DNA from: Lota lota
Taxonomy: Eukaryota; Chordata; Actinopteri; Gadiformes; Lotidae
Direction of reading: 5' to 3'
DNA length: 64,000 bases
Assembly (NCBI GenBank): GCA_026745465.1
Contig: JACYXH010000744.1
Span: 62,001-126,000, forward strand
This document shows positions 33,380 through 46,700 of the stretch, one piece after another. A model generated the notes under the pieces. That model searched no databases. It worked only from the letters and a program-made list of their open reading frames with translations, and was not told the origin of the DNA. Position 1 is the stretch's first letter, and every line of letters starts with the position of its first letter. A program made the translations under genes and the position numbers.

Positions 33380-35450
33380 CCTGTAAAGTCAGACAGCATC
33401 TGTGTAAACACGTTTACACAGAGGTCTTGTTTTGTACAATATGTACATGTAATTAAATCTCAGAAGACGACGTGCTATAACATATTAGCTGTGCTATAAC
33501 TTATTAGCTTTATTTATTAACTAGAGACATACAGGTTGGCCGTCTTCAGGAAGGCAAACTTCCACACACCGAGTCAAGGTACTGAACCAATCACAATCAA
33601 GCATATTCACATCCAATAGAAATCATTGTAACTCCATAATCATTAACATTGATGTCAACACACGGTAACAAATATATTCTATGAATATCACAACAGCAAG
33701 TTCAATTACACTATGGAATGCCACTAACACTAGTGAGCCTGGTTCAACGCTTCCTCGACCACATCTACCTCCCGACCACTCTGCATAGATCACTTTGAGA
33801 AGGTCATATAACGTTACAGAAAAGAATGGGTAAATACGGTAGGTATCAATGTGAAACCGTCCATATCAAACGCTCACCTGCGTGGTTGGATTGACATCTT
33901 GTGCGTCATACAGGTTCAGGATAGCAAGGACTGGAGCTGCCCCCACTGTTAACACAAAACAATCTTTAATAACAAGATATCACACACTGGAATCACAAGG
34001 GAACAACAATTACCAAACACAGGAAGTGATGCAGCAATTTATAAATCCTTTCCTATAAAAACCTGTCCTGCCTCATTTTCCAAGTCAATGAGTGTACGCA
34101 AAAGATATAGTAAGTCTGAATGTGTCACTACTCTTCAATGAGCTTTACATCATGGCCTCACCAAGAATAAACTGAAAACCAATACAACAGTCAGGGTGCT
34201 TAAGAGGAATAACTGTTCTTAGTTTGCTTAAGTTATGTGGGATTTAATCTACAGCCGCAGTTTTATGGTAGCATTTGCGCAACAACGAAACTTATTTGAC
34301 TCTTCTGAACAGCTATTCCATTAGTTTTTACACAAATAAACACGTTTACATTGAACCCTTCCTTTTATTTCTGAAGTTTAGTGGAGACAACACAGAGAAG
34401 ACAGAATTTATTCAGCCCAAGCACTGAAACTGAAAGTGCATTGACCTCACCGTTATGGAGTCCTTTTTAGCCCAGTGGGGAGACGGCAGCGAGGGATGGA
34501 GCTGGGTGTGGAGGCAGACACCTTGTGACACAAACTACAGTTATAATTTCAGCTCTGTAGGGTTAGGGTGAGGGTTTAACTGGGCCAATCACAGCCCAGA
34601 TATTTAAAACACTAGCAGTATCAATAGTAATATAATAGTAAAATGATACTTAGCCATATTCAGCTGCTGGCTTGTTGTAGATCAAAGGAGCCGCACTATG
34701 GAAATAACAAATTGTAATTAAAATGTTGAGGCCTTAAACGATCTCTGCATCATATACGCGACTCGAAAATGTTTACGCAACAACACAGTGTCAGTTGTAG
34801 AGAGCAATCATCAAAGTAGTTTTGGGGGATTTTATAAAAATGTTATGTTTCATTATGAGTGCACTACCTAAAGTACAATAAAGTGATCAAATATTGCAGA
34901 TGGTTACTGATAGAAATAGGGAACCGCCAGATGACCTAATTAGGTACGCTTGTTAGTGATGAGGTTACGCAAATGCCAATCCTAATTGTACTGCCAGATG
35001 CCCTACCAGGTGAATCAACATCCACAACTCATACAGTACTGCAGCATTAGAGGTTCACAAACTGCATATTTCTAACTACTAACCTTGGCAGAAAGCCAAG
35101 GTAACCCAAGTCATACTGGAATCCTAACGTTCCAGTACAAACCAGCAATACATAACCAGCACCTCACCTTGAGCTGAACGACGATGAAGATCTTGTGGTC
35201 CTTTGATCATCTTTGCATTTCAAAATACAGCCAACAGACTTACCTTGAGGTGATCTAGTAGTTTGATGCTGTTGGTATATGTACAAATAATTTTGACTAA
35301 ACAGTTCCCCCATCTAACTAATTAACTACTACCAATAAACAAGGTTCACCAGCGTACAAAAAAACAAACTGATCTGATGCTTTTTGTCCACTTCCTTGCT
35401 ACTCTCTAAAACATGGCATTCAAATTGCATGAGTGTTGCCTTATTGATCT
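33380..35450. other. About 2 kb with no recognised gene
   Basis: AT-rich; no frame longer than 60 codons and no domain. It could be intron or intergenic DNA. Confidence 0.5.
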
Positions 35451-35930
35451 GGGTGTGGTCTGAGTGGCCCGAGATGCATGCTAGGACACTGTGCTATCTT
35501 AAGTCTACAGTTCTGTAGATGTTCCCCCTCAGAAATAACCAAGTGTTCATAAGGCTGTCGTCACATCAGTTACATGAACAGGAACATCCGTCAGGACCGT
35601 GACAGGGACTGCCCAAGGAGAAATGCCAAGGGTAGGATGTGAGGGTTCGAACACTTAGCGACTAGAATACAACCTAACTCTTACAGTAGAGAACCATTGA
35701 GCACATTTCAATGTTACTCTTCATAGATCTTGAAGCCCCAGTTAGGGTTTCTTTATGTCCACATCTGAAGAACAACACACCTGCAGCTTGAAGAGGACCC
35801 TAGTTGGGATGTTTCCAAGATGGTTTCTGATTCAAGGGGACCCATCTCCCAGGTCCAGCTAGCCTCGTCCAATACATTACAATTCAGCCAGCAAAAGACT
35901 TGCGTCTCAGCACAGGAGTACAGAAGATCC
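35450..35930 (+). repeat. Left arm of older inverted duplication 3
   Basis: Matches 37390-37880 in reverse: GAGATGCATGCTAGG at 35470 versus CCTAGCATGCATCTC at 37850, TCTACAG-TCTGTAGATGT, and AGAGAACCATTGAGCACAT at 35690 versus ATGTGCTCAATGGTTCTCT at 37630. Roughly 75-80 percent similar by eye. Confidence 0.8.
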
Positions 35931-36424
35931 ACAGGTCATGGCAGCCATCGATCATGTCGGGGGTAGGAAGGGCAGCCACGTCGCAGACTGTCAAGCTTGA
36001 ATAACCATTTACAAAAATGTTCTGGTGCATTTTCATCTTCTCAGTTGGTTTCCTGTCCATTCTGTCCATTCAGAATGCCATTAGTCCATCATCCATTGTT
36101 CCTAGTATCCATTGTTCCTTTCCATTGTTTGCATAATTCAGTCACACTGCATGACACTCAAGTCATCCTATCCAGTGTGTAGGAGGTGGAATAGAAAGCC
36201 AGATGCTGGATCGCTCCAGGCTCTTGATGTATACTGGATTGCAAAGGCAAATCGTTGATTTGGGCCACAGAATTAAGTCATCCAGAAACGTCGTCCCAAA
36301 AGATACTCAAGGATGTTTTAAATGGAGTAGCGTCGTACTGTAGCTGAAAATTCTAAAGATAAAAATGCAGCGATAAAATACACCACCACATTAAACCAAC
36401 CTGTTAAAATCTTCAGGGGTCAGC

Positions 36425-36950
36425 CCACATCCCATGTCAAGATGCTCACACATAGTATGCTATGTAAGGTCGATCCCTGGCCATCCTTACATGTAATACC
36501 CCATGCCAGGTACAACACTGGCCATGCTCACATGAAGAACCCTATGCCAGGTTGAAAGCTGGCCACACTCACATGAAGTACCTATGCCAGGTCAAACGCT
36601 GGCCACACTCACATGAAGTACCTATGCCAGGTTGAAAGCTGGCCACGCTCACATGCAGTACCCTATGCCAGGTTGAAAGCTGGCCACACTCACATGAAGT
36701 ACCTATGCCAGGTCAAACACTGGCCACGCTCACATGAAGTACCTATGCCAGGTCAAACACTGGCCACGCTCACATGAAGTACCCTATGCCAGGTCGACAG
36801 CTGGCCACACTCACACAGTAAGTATCCCATGCCAAGTTAAACCATGGCCACGCTCACACCGTTTATTCTATGCTAGGTTGAAGCCCGGCCACACTTTCAT
36901 GTAGTAAGAACCCCATGCCAGGTCAACCTCTGGCCCGGCTCACACATGTA
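36425..36950 (+). repeat. ~40 bp minisatellite, ~11 degenerate copies
   Basis: Core ACCTATGCCAGGTCAAACAC plus TGGCCACGCTCACATGAAGT. It lies in the spacer of inverted duplication 3. Confidence 0.92.
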
Positions 36951-37030
36951 TGAACAAATACAAATTAAAGAATTAAACAAACAATTACCATACTTACCAA
37001 ACCAGGTAACAAAGTAAGATAAGCGGAAGC

Positions 37031-37380
37031 AGAAGGAGAACCCAGTGGTAGGTTGGTAGGTCTTAAACAGAAGGACAGACCAGTGGTGGGTTGGTAGGTC
37101 TTGAGCAGAAGGAGAACCCAGTGGTGGGTTGGTAGGTCTTGAGCAGAAGGAGAACCCAGTGGTAGGTTGGTAGGTCTTAAACAGAAGGAGAACCCAGTGG
37201 TGGGTTGGTAGGTCTTGAGCAGAAGGAGAACCCAGTGGTGGGTTGGTAGGTCTTGAGCAGAAGGAGAACCCAGTGGTGGGTTGGTAGGTCTTGAGCAGAA
37301 GGAGAACCCAGTGGTGGGTTGGTAGTTCTTGAGCAGAAGGAGAACCCAGTGGTGGGGTAGTAGGTCTTGAACAGCAGGAT
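37031..37380 (+). repeat. 38 bp minisatellite, ~9 copies
   Basis: Core GGAGAACCCAGTGGTGGGTT plus GGTAGGTCTTGAGCAGAA. It abuts the right arm of inverted duplication 3. Confidence 0.94.
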
Positions 37381-37389
37381 CATCATCAT

Positions 37390-37880
37390 CCCATCTTGCG
37401 AGCAGGCCGATGAGCCCCCTACTGGCTCAGACACGAGCCTTTCTCAGGCTGAACTGCAGAGTAATGGGCAAGGCCAGCTGGCCCTGGAAGATGGGTCTCC
37501 TCAAATCAGCAACCATCCTGGAAAGATCCCAACAAGATCCCTTTCTGAACTGCAGTTGTGCTCTCCTCCAGCTGGGGAGGTAGAGAAACCGTCACCACGG
37601 CTTCAAGATGTATGAAAGAGAACGTTGCAATGTGCTCAATGGTTCTCTCCTGTAAGATCTAGGTTGTGTTCTAGTTGCTAAGGGGACAAGCCCTCACACC
37701 TTGCCCCTGGCGTTTCTCCTCAGGGGAGACCCTGTCAGTATCTTGAAGAACATTCTAATTCACGTAACTGACGTTACGAGGGCCCCTTAAACACTTGGCT
37801 TCTCCCGAGGGGGCACATCTACAGAGCTGTAGATGTCAGACAGCACATTACCCTAGCATGCATCTCTGATCACTCAAACC
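37390..37880 (-). repeat. Right arm of older inverted duplication 3
   Basis: See 35450-35930. A plus-strand frame at 37367-37615 stays open over it, but the partner arm does not preserve that protein. It is not called as a gene. Confidence 0.8.
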
Positions 37881-37909
37881 ACATACCCTCCATCAGAAAG
37901 ACAAAACAC

Positions 37910-38460
37910 ATGTAAGAGAGAGGGGGGCATGAGAGAGAGGGGACAGAGAGAGGGAGCATGAGAGAGAAAGGACTGAGAGAGGGGGGACTGAGAGAGGGGG
38001 GACTGAGAGAGAGGGGGGACTGAGAGAGAGGGGACTGAGAGAGGGGGGACTGAGAGAGGGGGACTGAGAGAGGGGGGACTGAGAGAGAGGGGACTGAGAG
38101 AGAGGACTGAGAGAGAGCGGGATTGAGAGAGGGGGGACTGAGAGAGAGAGGGGGGACAGAGAGAGAGGGGGGACTGAGAGAGAGAGGGGGGACTGAGAGA
38201 GAGGGGGCATGAGAAAGGGGAGACTGAGAGAGGGGGGACTGAGAGAGAGGGGGGGGCATGAGAGAGAGGGGAAAGAGAGAGGGAGCATGAGACAGAGGGG
38301 ACTGAGAGAGGGGGGACTGAGAGAGAGGGGGCATGAGAGAGGGGGGACTGAGAGAGGGGGGACAGAGAGAGAGGGCATGAGAGAGGGGCATGAGAGAGAG
38401 GGGCATGAAAGCGGGGGCATGGGGGGGGGGGGGGGGGGGGGGGGGGGCATGAGGGGGAGG
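37910..38460 (+). repeat. GAGA/GGGGGACT purine tract with a 27-base G run
   Basis: Irregular units of GGGGGGACTGAGAGAG over about 500 bases. Bases 38421-38447 are 27 consecutive G. Serine/proline/leucine frames on the minus strand are artefacts. Confidence 0.95.
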
Positions 38461-39010
38461 CGGGGCGAGAGAGCCTCAACCAACCAGGAGGCCAAAATGA
38501 GGCCTCAGCATAAAAAGGAAAAATCAGGACTTACAGTTTGCAGTTTCTTCTTCATGATTCAGTTGTGATACTCACAGAATCTCCATTTCTTGTTCTTGAC
38601 CTGTGAAGGAGTGCAACGAGCAGATTAGTTTTAGAGCTCAAATGAACCACTGAACACAGTGGCAAAGTTGCTTCCTGTTCTATTAATTATTCATGCGTTC
38701 CTTTCCCCAATCTTGGGCACTTGTCTACTTCCATATTTGTAAAGCGACCAATATATTACAAGTTTTAAAACCCAGTTCTTTATTATTAAGCTTTTGATAT
38801 TTTTAATAATTTGTAAGATACATTCACTTTTTTACAGTGGAAGTGGGCTTCAATCTAACAACTCAAAGTACTTTCACCTGTAAAAACTTTTTTTACTTTA
38901 TTGCATAAAGGTGCAGTTGGAACAGACTTAGCAGATATAGATATACCTTTATCTATATCTCTAAGTGTTTTAATTAGTGAATAATACAATTAAAAAAGCA
39001 AGTTGCTAAA
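38460..39010. other. No gene seen
   Basis: AT-rich with no long frame. Confidence 0.5.
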
Positions 39011-39019
39011 GAAGAAGCA

Positions 39020-39168
39020 ACTAATAGTGATAGATATTTATCCATCTATCTCTATACTTATATCGAAATATATATACATCTATATCTCTATCGCTATCTA
39101 TCCATCAAGATATATATATATATCTATAGCTATATATGTATGTATATATATATATACCTATATATATA

Positions 39169-39207
<39 letters not shown>

Positions 39208-39565
39208 TGGGCGACCTATATCTTGGGCGATATATATATATATATATATATACACCTATATATATATATATATATACCTCTATCGCTATTTATCCATCTC
39301 TCTATAGCTATATGTATATATAGATATATAGATATATATCGATCTCTATATTTATATCTCTATATATCTATCCTATATCTATATAGATATCTCTATATCT
39401 ATCACTGTATCTATCTATATCTATACCTCTATCGCCATCTATCCCTCTCTCTATAGCTACATATATAGATATCTATCTATCTATATACCTCTATCACTAT
39501 CTATCCATTTCTATAGCTATATCTATAGATATCTATATCTCTATATCTATTGACGTTTGGATCAA
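39020..39565 (+). repeat. TATATC/TATC microsatellite
   Basis: Interrupted (TA)n and (TATC)n mix over about 540 bases with a small duplicated TATCTTGGGCGA near 39204-39230. Confidence 0.95.
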
Positions 39566-40107
39566 GAAACGTCAGCCCGTCATCATCATCGTGCCACCAC
39601 AGAGACAAATCAACCGCTTAGCTTCAGCCACTCAACGGGCTATGGCCCGGTGGAACAAAACCAATGAAGCCATCTCGACACACTGTTTATTAGTCCTTTA
39701 CTCAGTCAACGCAGAAAAGAGGAAACAGCGCCCCCCGGTGTCACACATTACAATGGCTAACAGAACAGGGCCAAACACCGCCATTGTGTGACGTCATTTC
39801 CCCGCCTACTACTTGTGATGGCGGCCAATTGAAAGTGAATGAGGTCTGGAGCTTCTAGAAGCGCTAGGCTAACCATGACAGTCACGTTTATTTCAATATA
39901 GCAATAGGCCTACGACTTGTAACAATACTCATTTAAAACACTTTACGTCCCGTTACATCCACAACTAACATTGTTTAACATATCAAGTAGGCCTAGTAGA
40001 AAAACAAATGTTCCTCACAGCAGGTCCAGCTACAGCAGTCGCTTTTACTTCGAAAAGTCTTCGTTTCCTTGCGGTTAACCCGGAAAACAGAGGACCACAT
40101 TTGTCAT
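39565..40107. promoter_or_regulatory. GC-richer patch with CRE and YY1-like motifs; possible promoter
   Basis: TGTGACGTCATTTCC at about 39788 holds a full CRE (TGACGTCA), and GTGATGGCGGCC at about 39817 resembles a YY1 site. No transcript is recognised on either side, so this is a motif-level suggestion only. Confidence 0.25.
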
Positions 40108-40554
40108 TAGTCACACATAGAAGTTGAACCGGAAACTTCCAACCGTGTTGTGGTTTAATTTGTAAAAAATATTTAGGAAATGACCGTGTATTGGAGACAA
40201 AAGACGGCTACTACCAAACTAGTTGCTTTACTGAACGGAAGTAAACAGCGCCACCTGCAACAAGCCCCGCGAACTCATTACCATGGCAACCTAATTAGTA
40301 CACCTACATGCTGGTGTGCATGGAAGCAAATCATAACGTTTTGAAGTTTTAAAAGCCATTTAATTTAGTATATATAAATGTAAAACACCATTGAATTCAT
40401 AACATTGACATATTATACTTTGAAGCCAAAATCATCTGAATTCATTCGTTTTGAATTCACCTCGGCAATCGAGACTGAACGTGATGGAACAGACTGCTGT
40501 CATGGTGGTTATGTTGTGTTACGAGCTTTTTTGAAGCCCTGAAACCTACTGTGC

Positions 40555-41716
40555 TTATTGAGGCCCGACTTTGATTATACATAACTGACATAAACCGTAC
40601 AATTTACCTGAGCCCCGTCCTTCTCCCTGTTGGCCATCGTTGGCTTTAATTCTCCAGCAGTTTGTTTTGATCACATGACTGACGGATGGCGCTCTGATAG
40701 GCCGGCAGTAGATTCGATTGCATTCTGTCTCTACTGCTTTGGCCTTGGAAGGCCCTGCTACTGCAGTTTGAAATTTTATGGCTTTAATTTTCTGGTCCAT
40801 ATTTTGACCACTTGAATATGAGTAATCAATATCGTATGTATATATATAGAGATATCTCGAATATATCAATTATCTTCAACTTGAATTTTTGTATCATAAT
40901 TAGTGAACGCATAATTATTTTATCGTGTTTTTTAAATGGTACAACTTGAAATGCCATATTTGAATTTCAAAGAGGTGATTTCAAAACGAATAAATTCAGA
41001 TGACCTTGTTTTTAAAGTATAATATTTATACGTTATGAATTCAATTGTGTTTACGTCTCGATGTACAAAGTATCATGTTACTACTTAGCCTGCTGATTTT
41101 GATATGAATTATGATGAGGAAACGGCTTAGTGATTAAGGATCTTCAAGTCCTTAACTGAGTTATTAAGTGATTAAGGAGCATGTGATGCTCCTTAATCAG
41201 GGAAAATGTGTCATCAACTAACAGTGGGGGCCAGAGACAGGGCTCTGGCAGGGAGGGGGAAACAGCATGAGGCAAAACCAAATGTAACTGTTTAAAGACT
41301 AACACTTTCCTCAACAGCGTGTAAAGACAGCTGTTTTTCATATATGGGGTCGAAAGGTCAAAAGGAGCCTGCGCCACGCCCATTATGAGAATTTAAAAAG
41401 TTAGAGGGGTGAGAGGTCACGAGATGGAGCATTATCCGAGGCTCTTTTAGTTACTTCCTGTAGGGCTAGAGGCCCTAAATGTATTATCTTACTTGTCCTT
41501 GAGGCCCTCTTTCATATGAAAGAAACCCCAGGTCTCTTTCTCACTCCCAAGTGTCCTTGACCCCTAGGTCACCTACTAATTACATAACTTCCTGTAGGGC
41601 TGGATGTACAGTATATTAGCTACTGTTTTAGTAAATCTTGATGCCCTGATTCATATAAAAGAGACCAGACGTCGTTATCTTACTCTCAAGTCATTCTGTG
41701 CACACACCATTAACGG
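40555..41716. other. Segment present in left arm only
   Basis: The right arm joins CTACTGTGCC directly to AGGGTTAATGGTGTG (near 58990). The left arm has about 1.16 kb between the matching points, and CTGTGC occurs at both edges. The segment includes a diverged inverted copy of 40370-40450 (at about 40950-41035). It also includes a 12 bp-arm hairpin CACACCATTAAC/GTTAATGGTGTG at about 41704-41730. Insertion in one arm or deletion in the other are both possible. Confidence 0.5.
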
Positions 41717-41750
41717 GGTTAATGGTGTGTTTGCATCACTTCCTGTAGGT

Positions 41751-42262
41751 TGTGGTGGGAAAATGACTCAAGGCCCATTCTGAGGTCAGCTTGCTAAAAC
41801 TAATCAGCTTTGATGTGCACACTATAGTGACCTATCTGCCTTTTCGAATATCTACCTCCCCACAGCTGTCTGTTTCTCCTGTATTCCTGCATGGTGCTCT
41901 GTTCCCATATGAGAAACCCCTGAGCAAGCTCCTTTTTCCATAACAATGTATCTGTGCCTGGCCTTGACTGTATACTCTCTCCCCAAACCAGGTGTCCGGC
42001 TTTAATTGGGCATTGAATCTGTTATAGACATTCAAATGGCGCCATCTAGTGTCATTTCTGAGATGTCGCTTGCCCCACTTTATAAAAAGACTTCCCTCCT
42101 GTCTTCGGGGCGCTTTTTTCTCGAGAACTCTGCTCTGCGCGGAGTTGCCTTTGAAATTGTCTCTTTTATGTGCTGCAGCATATGAAATAAATCAACTACG
42201 GATATCCATTTTGTCTTAGCCTTTAATCGAGCCAGCCACCAGTCATCTAATTTGCTACAACA
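41751..42262 (+). mobile_element. Solo LTR (endogenous retrovirus-like), 512 bp
   Basis: Starts TGTGGTGGG and ends GCTACAACA (TG...CA). It is flanked by the 4 bp direct repeat AGGT (41747-41750 and 42263-42266). The right arm of the palindrome has the empty site, with a single AGGT (CCTGTAGGTCTACG read from the minus strand near 58970). TATAAAAAG at 42081 and AATAAA at 42186-42191 are spaced as in an LTR U3-R region. A 4 bp duplication fits gammaretrovirus-like and related ERVs. There are no internal genes. Confidence 0.78.
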
Positions 42263-43729
42263 AGGTCTAGTACCCTCATGTTGATAATTGTAGTAATCTT
42301 TTGAAAGTCTTTTTAGTCTTCCTTTTACTTTATTGACGCATTAACACTTTAAAGCAGGATTAATTGGTCATGATTATCTTGTGCAACAACATGTTTTTAT
42401 AAAATTAACCTTTGGAATAAATGTTTGGGCGGAAGAAAAGCGGACATAAACTCCCTGTTTTCCCACAAAAACATGTCGGCCTGGTCCGTCCCAAAGACGA
42501 AAAAAGTCATCTGTGGGTCACTGGAAAATCTATGTTTTTATTGAAAGAACATCATCAGTTACATAAAATAACATATCATGACTTTCATATAACATACATA
42601 AGCTAGCAGCCCAGGTGACTAATGTTACACAACGCAAAACAACAATTCAAACAACATGCAAGCTGCATGGTTTCAGGGTCAGCAGCATCTATATGAATCA
42701 CTATGGCAACGATAGAAAACGTTCCATTAACTAACAAACTAAACATCCTCTATCTTCACTGACTGAAGATGACAACATTAAAATGAATATTCATCACTAG
42801 AAATGTTATCAAAGCACATTTTAATGTCGTAACTATCTTAAATGTTGCTTTTTCAACTGAGAATATAATGATTGTCATCCATTTTGTTTTGGCAGAACCT
42901 TGACATACGTGACGTATTGCTGTTTCTTCAAACAGTCGATAGGGGGCTAAAACGGTCATATGGGTCGTTTTCAAAGACCTCTACAAACAACTTATTCTGA
43001 CGTTTAGGTTGGAGATCACGTTTCATCGTTGATATTGTCAAAAAGTTAGGTTGATGGTCATTGAACAGCTTATCCAAGAGAGCCATGAATCAGAACTTTG
43101 TATGTTACTCTGTTAACTAAAGCTAGCCTGCTAACATTTCTGATAACTACAGCGGGGCAAACTATGTCATCTATTTATACATTCAGATTATTGGTCTTCT
43201 GGTCAGTGATATTAGGATGACACTAGCAAACAAACATTAAATATGTTACATTTATATGCAAAATAAAGACAAACCAGCACATTCACATCAGGAAAAAGTG
43301 AATCGTCAATATCAATACATAAATATTACCCCCACTTCAATTCCATTAAAACAACATACTCAATCAGAGTTTAAGATAAAACCCTACTGTGTGGATATAA
43401 TTTGTAAATCAGCTAAGCCAGACAGAGATATAAAAGCCAACAGATACTTGATTTAGTCTTTTGAAACCATCTTGAACTCACAATCTCCACATTTCAGATC
43501 AAAGGATTTATGCACGCACAACTGCTCATAAAGAAGTTCACTGATTATAAACTAAAGTATATGTATTCTATATGCTATTCAAGCACAAAATGTGGCCTGT
43601 CACAATGACCATAATGATGGAATGCAGAACTAGCTAGCTACCTCAGACACACTCTGAGCTACAGCATTCAGAAACTTCACTACTCAGGTCTTCTTCAGAA
43701 TCAGCAGCTTTGTTCCCCAGTGAGGCCAA

Positions 43730-46700
43730 TTAGGTGCAGCGAATTTGATTCTCTCTTGTGGAAGTATAGAAGCGCAACTTGTTCACTCCTTCTGTCGGAC
43801 CTGCGGAAATATAAATATAAGAAATGTAATGAAAGTGGCTGAAAAGACCTACAGCTCATTTAATTTATTCATACTCCTAGGTTGAGGGTAGTACATATGA
43901 GGACTTTTATTTTCCCTAACAGGAAGCTCAAACCTCTTACTGTTTCAAGCTGGTGCATGTCTTTACAGAAGGTTAAGCATATTTGGCTTTATAAGGACCT
44001 GGTAATGGCTCTATAGGCTGGACACCAACCTGTAAAACAGATGAAGTTAAGATGTTCTTCACAAGAGCGTGGCCTCCATGTGGATGGTTCCACACTGGAC
44101 ACGCCCCCACAGGGGCTGGAATGTTGTGAACCTTCGTCCCATTGGCTGAAGTCCATCGGGTCACCGGACATCCAAAACCAGGAGCTTCCTGAAAGTGACC
44201 TACCAACATTGAAAGAGATGAAAGAGTTACATGAGTGGAAGGAAGAATAATGTGGCCAAATATTTAGCTTTTGTTATTTTCATGGTATTGTTGATAAGAC
44301 AAAGTGATGGACGGACAGATGATCATAAGGACAGACTTGATTGCCTGATAGACACCAAGGTCTGGCCAGTACCTGCGCAGGCCCACCCAGAGGTGGCTGG
44401 TTAGTGGGAAGGGGGCGCGAGCCACCAGCTCATCAATCATCTCCTGGTCTTCTGGGCCCATGAGGCTCAGCAGGTCCCAGTGAGAGTCTCTGCAGTAGAG
44501 CAGGCCGTCTGACCAGCACAGCCGTGTCCCCACCAGAGTGATGTTCCTCCCCATCTCCTGAATGCTGACGGAGGGTGGAGGAGGCCCTAACTCTGGGGAA
44601 CCAAAAGACAGTGTGGGGGTGAGGGATTTCTACTCTCAGCCCTGTAAGTATCCCTTTATGTATCTTTGAGCAGAGACCTAATCTGTTACGATTACGAGAT
44701 TAGGACCCAAACGCAAGACAAGGAAACCAACAGGGTGCGGGTTGAAAAAGGGATTTATTGTCCAAAGGTACAGGCAAGGGCAAGGCAGGCGGGTAGTCCA
44801 GCAGGCAGTAGGCAGGCGGGGAGTCAGGCAGGCAGAGAGACGTAGACAGGCGGGTGGTCGGGCAGGCGAGGTTCAGGAAACAAGGAAGGCAGGCAGGAAC
44901 GAGGAACAGGAGCGGGAACAGGAACAGGAACAGGAACGAGAGCGAGGACAAGAACGGGAGCGGAACCCGTAACGGGAACAAGAACGGGAGTGGGACCCGA
45001 AAACAAGGAAGTGGCGGGGACGTAGTTATCATGGGAGATAACGAACACTACGAACTAGCACTGGCTTTGTGAGAAGCCAGTGCTTAAGTACTGTGGGGAG
45101 TGATTGGTGAAGAGCTGCAGGTGAGGGTAGACAGAGGGAGTGCACGTGGTGGCTAATTGACGGGAAGAGGTAAACAAAGAAGCACATGGTGAAGTGAGGC
45201 TGGTTGCCACTAGATGGCGGAGTTTGACGGAAACCGAGAGGGTCACGTTACATAATCCCTACCAACTATTAAGACATGTAGCAGACTCTTATACATTTAC
45301 AAAAGTGTAATTAGCGACACTAAATTGCCAATCAGTGTGGGATGTTTTTAAATGAGTACACAACACCTTCAGACACTTGGCAGTACTTTTCTCTCAGACA
45401 TCTCAGCACACTTGAACTCAACTGATGTGAAGGAATATGAGGTGTCTAAGACCATACAGAAAACAACTTACTTTGATACTTCACTCTGAAATATCACAAT
45501 ACAGAACAGTCATGTAGATCAGTGGTGCCAACCTTTGACTTTAGGTCGACCACTGAATTGTCATCAAGACCTTTTGCGGACCACCTCAGATGCAAACAGT
45601 AGAAAATAGATAAATACAAATGCAGTGGCTGACCAAAGAGTGCCAGCAAACCCTTTATACACAAGTATTACTGCAAGAAGGCCATGACCAGTGGGAAACA
45701 TATGTCAGCAACTTTGCTTATGCTCCCTGTGTTTATTCTTCAAACACAAAGCAACACAAAACAAAGCGACTGCAAAAAGCAAATACATATTTTTAACAGC
45801 AAACCATAATAATTTATTCACTGAATATTTATAAATTATTTAAAATGTTCTATGTTCTTTTTTCTATTATTGTAAATTATCCTCGTGTACCACCAGTGGT
45901 ACGCAGACCACCTGCAGTTCCCTCGTGTACCACCAGTGGTACGTGTATTACCTGCAGTACCCTCTTGTACCACCAGTGGTACGTGTACCACCTGCAGTAC
46001 CCTCATGTACCACCAGTGGTACGCAGACCACCTGCAGTACCCTCATGTACCACCAGTGGTACGTGTACCACCTGCAGTACCACCAGTGGTACTCGTACCA
46101 CATGCATTACCCTCGTGTACCACCAGTGGTACTCGTACCACCTGCAGTACCCTCGTGTACCACCAGTGGTACTCGTACCACCTGCAGTACCCTAATGCAG
46201 ACCACAGGGTGAAAACACTGTATGCAGATTGTGCTTTGGTGGATGGTTTTACCCAAAGTGTCTTACAATACTGATGGTGCATACATTGTAATAATAGGTA
46301 GCCCTGAGTGGGAATCAAACCCCTAACCCTGACAGTGTTAGTGCCATGCTCTACCAGTTGAGCTATAAGGAACATCAGCATTTGACTTTTGACCAATGAT
46401 GGTTGACCAACAGTGGTACTGGTACACCCATCCCCCTTTGATGATCATGTAATGATGGACTGGGTTCCTACCTCCGTACACTTTGACCTCACACAACTGC
46501 ACAGCGACTGCTTGACCAGAGGACTTGTAGAAGTTGATAAACCTTCCTTCCATTCCCCAACACTTGACACTCTGAGTCAAGCAGCTTGGGTCATCGTTGA
46601 TGATGGCACACCTGAGGAAAAGAGACAGAGAGAGAAGATACAGTAGTCTGGTGAAGGTATCAGAGACCAGATTCCAGTAGCTGGTGTGTGTCCAGGTGTA

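Noticed and set aside
33042..33499. 110-137-codon Trp/Pro/Gly-rich frames
   Set aside because: All three frames run through a 49 bp minisatellite.
31325..38460. CRISPR-like regular arrays (38-49 bp units)
   Set aside because: Units are head-to-tail without unique spacers, in a eukaryotic genome; they are minisatellites.
37874..38495. 200-codon Ser/Pro/Leu-rich frames on the minus strand
   Set aside because: All three frames are open because of the GAGA/GGGG composition; no codon bias or splice context.
43256..43456. 66-codon frame conserved in both arms (also 57691-57891)
   Set aside because: Conserved only because the arms are near-identical; it falls in the lectin 3'UTR and has no recognisable domain.
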